From positions 233,522,618 through 233,586,617 of the forward strand of contig CM076190.1 in NCBI GenBank assembly GCA_038277395.1: a DNA stretch of 64,000 nt, read 5' to 3'. How positions within the stretch are numbered: position 1 is the first letter of the stretch; each line of letters begins with the position of its first letter. A program made the translations under genes and the position numbers. This document shows, piece by piece, positions 61,041-64,000 of this stretch. The notes below the pieces were generated by a model. The model saw only the letters and a list, made by a program, of their open reading frames with translations, was not told the origin of the DNA and searched no databases. Source of the stretch: Dryocosmus kuriphilus. Its lineage: Eukaryota; Arthropoda; Insecta; Hymenoptera; Cynipidae.

Positions 61041-61140
61041 GTCGCTTGAACTGGCTTTACGACATGTTCCGTTCTGCGCTCTATTTAGTGCTATTTTTAA
61101 GTTTTTTAGCCCTTGTGAGACATTCCTCCAATCGAGATTG

Positions 61141-62309
61141 TCAAAATGATTCTCCTTTATAACGGTGGAGTAAGTTTTTTTTCTTACTGGATGAAGTTAC
61201 CAATACTTGCCCCTTACGGGGTCGCTTTTCCCACAAGTCTTCAGGTTTTACGCAATCAGCGGCAATTTGTAGTTTAAAAATTGGATCTGTTGGTACGCAA
61301 TCTTCAGCAGTAAAGTGGGCGTAGTGATCACGTCGATACGTTATTGGCCAGTCCACTAATAGAGAGCGCAAGAAGATGGTGAACCACAACCTTCCAATTT
61401 TTGCGTGACTAGCGGTTGGTCGGTTTATATTTCCTCTTCTGAAGAAGGAGTGTGCGGATCAATGTAAGGAGTCTCCACGTATAGAGAGCCTATAACTGGA
61501 GCTGAAACTGTGGTCACTGTAGAGGAATTAGGTTTTTGTCTAACTTCTTCTTCAGCAGTTAGGTCTCTAAGATTATTTTTAGATAGATCTACTCTTCTTT
61601 CAGCCTGTGGGATGACAGATTGTACTTCCATCGTCTCCGGAGTTGAGCAAGCTCATGGAGTATGTGCCATCAGCGGGGTCTAGAGTAGGGACCACCTGGA
61701 TGGTTGTTGTCTAATAACGGGGGATCCCAGTGCCTCTGGTATATCCTTGAAGCGTACTGTACTTTGTCGACGCTCCCTCTCCTTTTCAGAGGATGATTGG
61801 TCCCTTAGTCTTTCACGGGCTTCTACTATGGGATCCTTTCGATCAGATCCTTTTCGCCGCGGAAGCTATTTCTGAAATGTTTCCAAAACCTTAGTGACAC
61901 ACTCAGGAAGAGGATCATCCAGTACTGCACAAGGATCCATTTTTTCCAAATGGAGTAGGAGATCCTGATGCTGTTCTCCTTCAGCCACTGCAGGGATTTC
62001 GGGTTGGCCTGCATCAGGACTAAATGGTTGATCCAACCGTCCCTGGTCCCAAAAGTATGACTGATATTCAGCCATGTAACGATCGAACTCAGCCATGCAC
62101 TTTTGTATCTCGGTGGCCGTACGAGAGGAGTCCTCGGTTTGCTTATTATTGTCGTCGTCATGTCTGATTCGCTGTCTTCACTGCTGGTGCAGTTTGGGCT
62201 AACATCAGCTATGTCTCCGATGGATTTTTTGGTAGATTCGTCCTCTTTACTTATTCTGAAAGTGCTAGATTCATGGTCACTTGTGTTTTTATCACTCCAC
62301 GTAATTCCA
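61141..62309 (-). pseudogene. Spacer region of the gypsy-type pol, acidic, unrecognised
   Basis: Between RNase H1-like domain and integrase the frames encode Ser/Asp/Glu-rich text (SSEDSESDMTTT, near 62180), then in another frame MAEFDRYMAEYQSYFWDQG and LLHLEKMDPC (62096-61866), and further on PSSEEE and YRRDHYAHFTAED (61440-61310). Several frame changes occur. I recognise no known domain; such linkers are unusual in length for insect gypsy elements. Confidence 0.45.
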
Positions 62310-62727
62310 GCGCGTGCCGTGTCGTCAGCGGCTTCATTACCCACTACCCCCTGGTGGCTTGGTGCAAGGTGCCAAGTCTCCTATAGGGGTGCCAAAGTTT
62401 CACGGAGCTCCTTGAACTCGCTTTTGTTGAAAACGGGCTTTCCCTGAACTGTTTTTCATCCATTGGTCTCCCAAGCGGGCAGCCATTTGGTATAACTATC
62501 AGTAAGGAACTTTGAATCCGTGAAGATGCTCAGTTTAATTATTCCTTTTTCTAGGGCTTTTTGGGCAGCGGCGGTTGCTGCTTGGATTTCCGCAGAGTTG
62601 TTTGTTTGACGTCCCTGTGCCGGCTTGGAGATACTCCAAGGTTGTTCTTGGCCGAAACAGACACCTACGCCATCTTCTGTTTCCCCCTAGCGTTTTGATC
62701 GCATGCGCCGTCTGTGTATACCTCCAT
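62310..62727 (-). pseudogene. Second RNase H domain, RNase H1-like, inside the gypsy-type pol
   Basis: Minus-strand reading gives MEVYTDGACDQNARG, then after a one-base shift near 62669 GVGVCFGQEQPWSIS, QTNNSAEIQAATAAAQKAL, LSIFTDSKFLTDSYTKW, WETNG, a TGA, KPVFNKSEFKEL, a TAG, then LAPSHQGVVGNEAADDTAR. This is the full cellular RNase H1 fold signature. The acidic residues D (YTDGAC, codon at 62710-62712), E (NSAEIQ), D (FTDSK), the His of SHQG and the last D (GNEAAD) are all present. The enzyme would cleave RNA in RNA:DNA hybrids. It is separate from the gypsy RNase H at 63560-63890 and differs from it in every motif. Confidence 0.88.
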
Positions 62728-63305
62728 TGGCTTACTACATATAGCAGGAAACCATAAATTGGGTGGATCAGGCGGCGCCCTTTTTGCTGCTACCTTTTCC
62801 ATTGCGCGTACCAGGTTAAGCTCGACGCTAGGGAGCATGCTATGATCCCTTCTGTAGACTGGTGGATTAGAATCCTCACTGTCCTCTGAGGAATTATCGT
62901 GAGAAGGCGAGTTTTCGTGGTTAGATATAGTCCACTCAGAGCCTCCCTTCATCCTAGGTCATGACCGAAGGCTGCTGGCGATAGTAATTTGTTCTACGAT
63001 TATATCTTTATAATGTGACGGTGGTTTGTAATTTTCGTCGGATTCTTCGACTCCCATGGTCCCTAGTACCGTGTTCGGCGCTGAGATATGACTTCCTTAC
63101 GCAAGTTTGGCTGGGCTTCTGATCGTTGTGTCCTTCTCTTTAGAATGGGCTTCCTCAGTGTAGGGCTTCCTTTTTTCTGACCTAGTGCAGTTTCTGGTTC
63201 ATTTGAGATCTGGTACTTGTCGATGGTACGGAGGTAGCCCCTGATTCCAGTTCTATTGATTTACCTTCTTCCTGTGAGTCCTGTGCGGCTTGCACAGTGT
63301 CTTCA
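62728..63305 (-). other. Linker between the two RNase H domains
   Basis: The frame 62952-62728 encodes a Ser/Asp/Glu-rich segment (SPSHDNSSEDSEDSNPPV) and VELNLVRAMEKVAAKRAPPD leading directly into the second RNase H. Upstream to 63305 only decayed frames are seen. No known domain. Confidence 0.45.
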
Positions 63306-64000
63306 TTAATCTTGGTCGATGTCTACTTCAGTGGCAGGGCGCGATAACGATCCGAAGGGAAGTATCGGCGTCCGCCCTAATGCACCTTCCTCGTCCTCGT
63401 GGGGCTTACTGGACTTGCCGTTGTTTTCGTGAACAAAATCATCCATAGTATCCGGCGAGGTATTGATAGGGATTGGTTTCAACTCAACGGACTTTAGGTC
63501 CCAGAAATCACCCGTGTATGAATGTATCTCGAGACCCACGTGGTTTCTCGACAAGGATTCCACACCTCTATTAAGATTTCCTTTCTTATACTCAAGGACA
63601 TGTTGGTAGTCCTTAAGTATATACTTCCAGCGAACGAGACTTGGACTCGAATTGTCAGCATAAGTGATCCAATAATCACACGCTAGTATAAATTCGCGCC
63701 CATAGAGATACGGTCTAAAATTTAGTACCGCGTATGTAACCGCGAGACATTCCTTCAAGTTCATTTCGTAGCGTTGTTCAATACTTGCCAGTATTTTTTA
63801 ATAATAGGCCCTGGCACGTCTAACTTCCCTACCTCTTGGATGAGGACGGCCCCACTGCATAGTCCGACGCGTCCGTGTTAATTTGTATTTTTTCGTGTAA
63901 TCTGGGTATATTATTATTGTTCTTGGCAGATTTAGTCCCGTAATCTAGCAAAGGTTTTCTGTTTTTCCGCTCTCCAGACAAAATTGGACTCCTTTAGTAG
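63306..64000 (-). pseudogene. Gypsy-type RT end and first RNase H
   Basis: From the window edge the minus strand reads FVWRAEKQKTFARLRD, the end of the RT/connection region, then QINTDASDYAVG with the first RNase H Asp at 63871-63873. A one-base shift after this Gly leads to AVLIQE. The frame 63764-63306 continues KECLAVTYAVLNFRPYLYGR (catalytic Glu), FILACDYW (Asp), SPSLVRWKYILKDYQ and EYKKGNLNRGVESLSRN, the canonical Ty3/gypsy RNase H. After SRN an acidic tail follows (MDDFVHENNG, HEDEEG). RT proper lies beyond the edge. Confidence 0.9.

Larger units (their letters stand above)
57735..64000 (-). mobile_element. Env-bearing Ty3/gypsy-type endogenous retrovirus, cut by the right edge
   Basis: On the minus strand, from the window edge: the RT end and gypsy RNase H, a spacer, a second RNase H1-like domain, an acidic spacer, integrase, then an F-like env. 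The order RT-RNase H-integrase-env fits insect gypsy-type (errantivirus-like) elements. All genes are broken. Gag, most of RT and the 5' LTR would lie right of the window. Confidence 0.9.

Overview
The window looks like AT-rich, repeat-dominated arthropod DNA, most likely an insect. The evidence is the mix of mobile-element families: mariner DD34D, Merlin, BEL/Pao, Ty1/copia, CR1-like, RTE, Penelope-like, and an env-carrying Ty3/gypsy element. There are no operons, Shine-Dalgarno sites or CRISPR arrays. A hymenopteran host is possible but unproven. Nearly all coding sequence belongs to mobile elements, and nearly all of those copies are broken by stops or frameshifts. The only plausible host gene is a pair of phase-compatible minus-strand exons (45112-45246 and 37137-37789).

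Layout. From 1 to about 15567 there is one satellite array: roughly 95 head-to-tail monomers of about 163 bp, running off the left edge. Each monomer carries several dyad symmetries, including a perfect 20-bp palindrome. The many short ORFs there are by-products of the repeat, because 163 is not a multiple of 3. A lone copy of the palindrome lies outside the array at 16007-16030. From 16084 to 23500 there are poly-C minisatellites, AT-rich TTGAAAATTC-type repeats, a Merlin transposase remnant, and two inverted copies of a roughly 380-bp repeat. From 23500 to 34050 there are a BEL/Pao pol remnant, a conserved orphan ORF, a CR1-like LINE about 4.8 kb long, and a complete-ended 1291-bp mariner with 28-bp perfect terminal repeats but a dead transposase.

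From 34050 to 49100 the two putative host exons flank an intron of about 7.3 kb. That intron holds decayed repeats of about 100 bp, a second mariner fragment, an RTE copy lacking RT motif A, and a Penelope-like RT fragment. A copia pol/gag remnant lies upstream of the first visible exon. From 49100 to 57700 there is AT-rich DNA, a hairpin of about 330 bp, and a large fold-back of two arms of about 430 bp. One arm is split by a 1755-bp insertion with TGTAACG/CGTTACA ends and a GTGC target duplication. From 57735 to the right edge there is a minus-strand, env-bearing gypsy-type endogenous retrovirus. Its pol contains the usual gypsy RNase H and also a second, RNase H1-like domain before the integrase; this is the most unusual coding observation here.

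The mobile-element genes do not cooperate with one another. They are a layered record of insertions. Reading of family identity rests on motifs recognised by eye; no database search was run.
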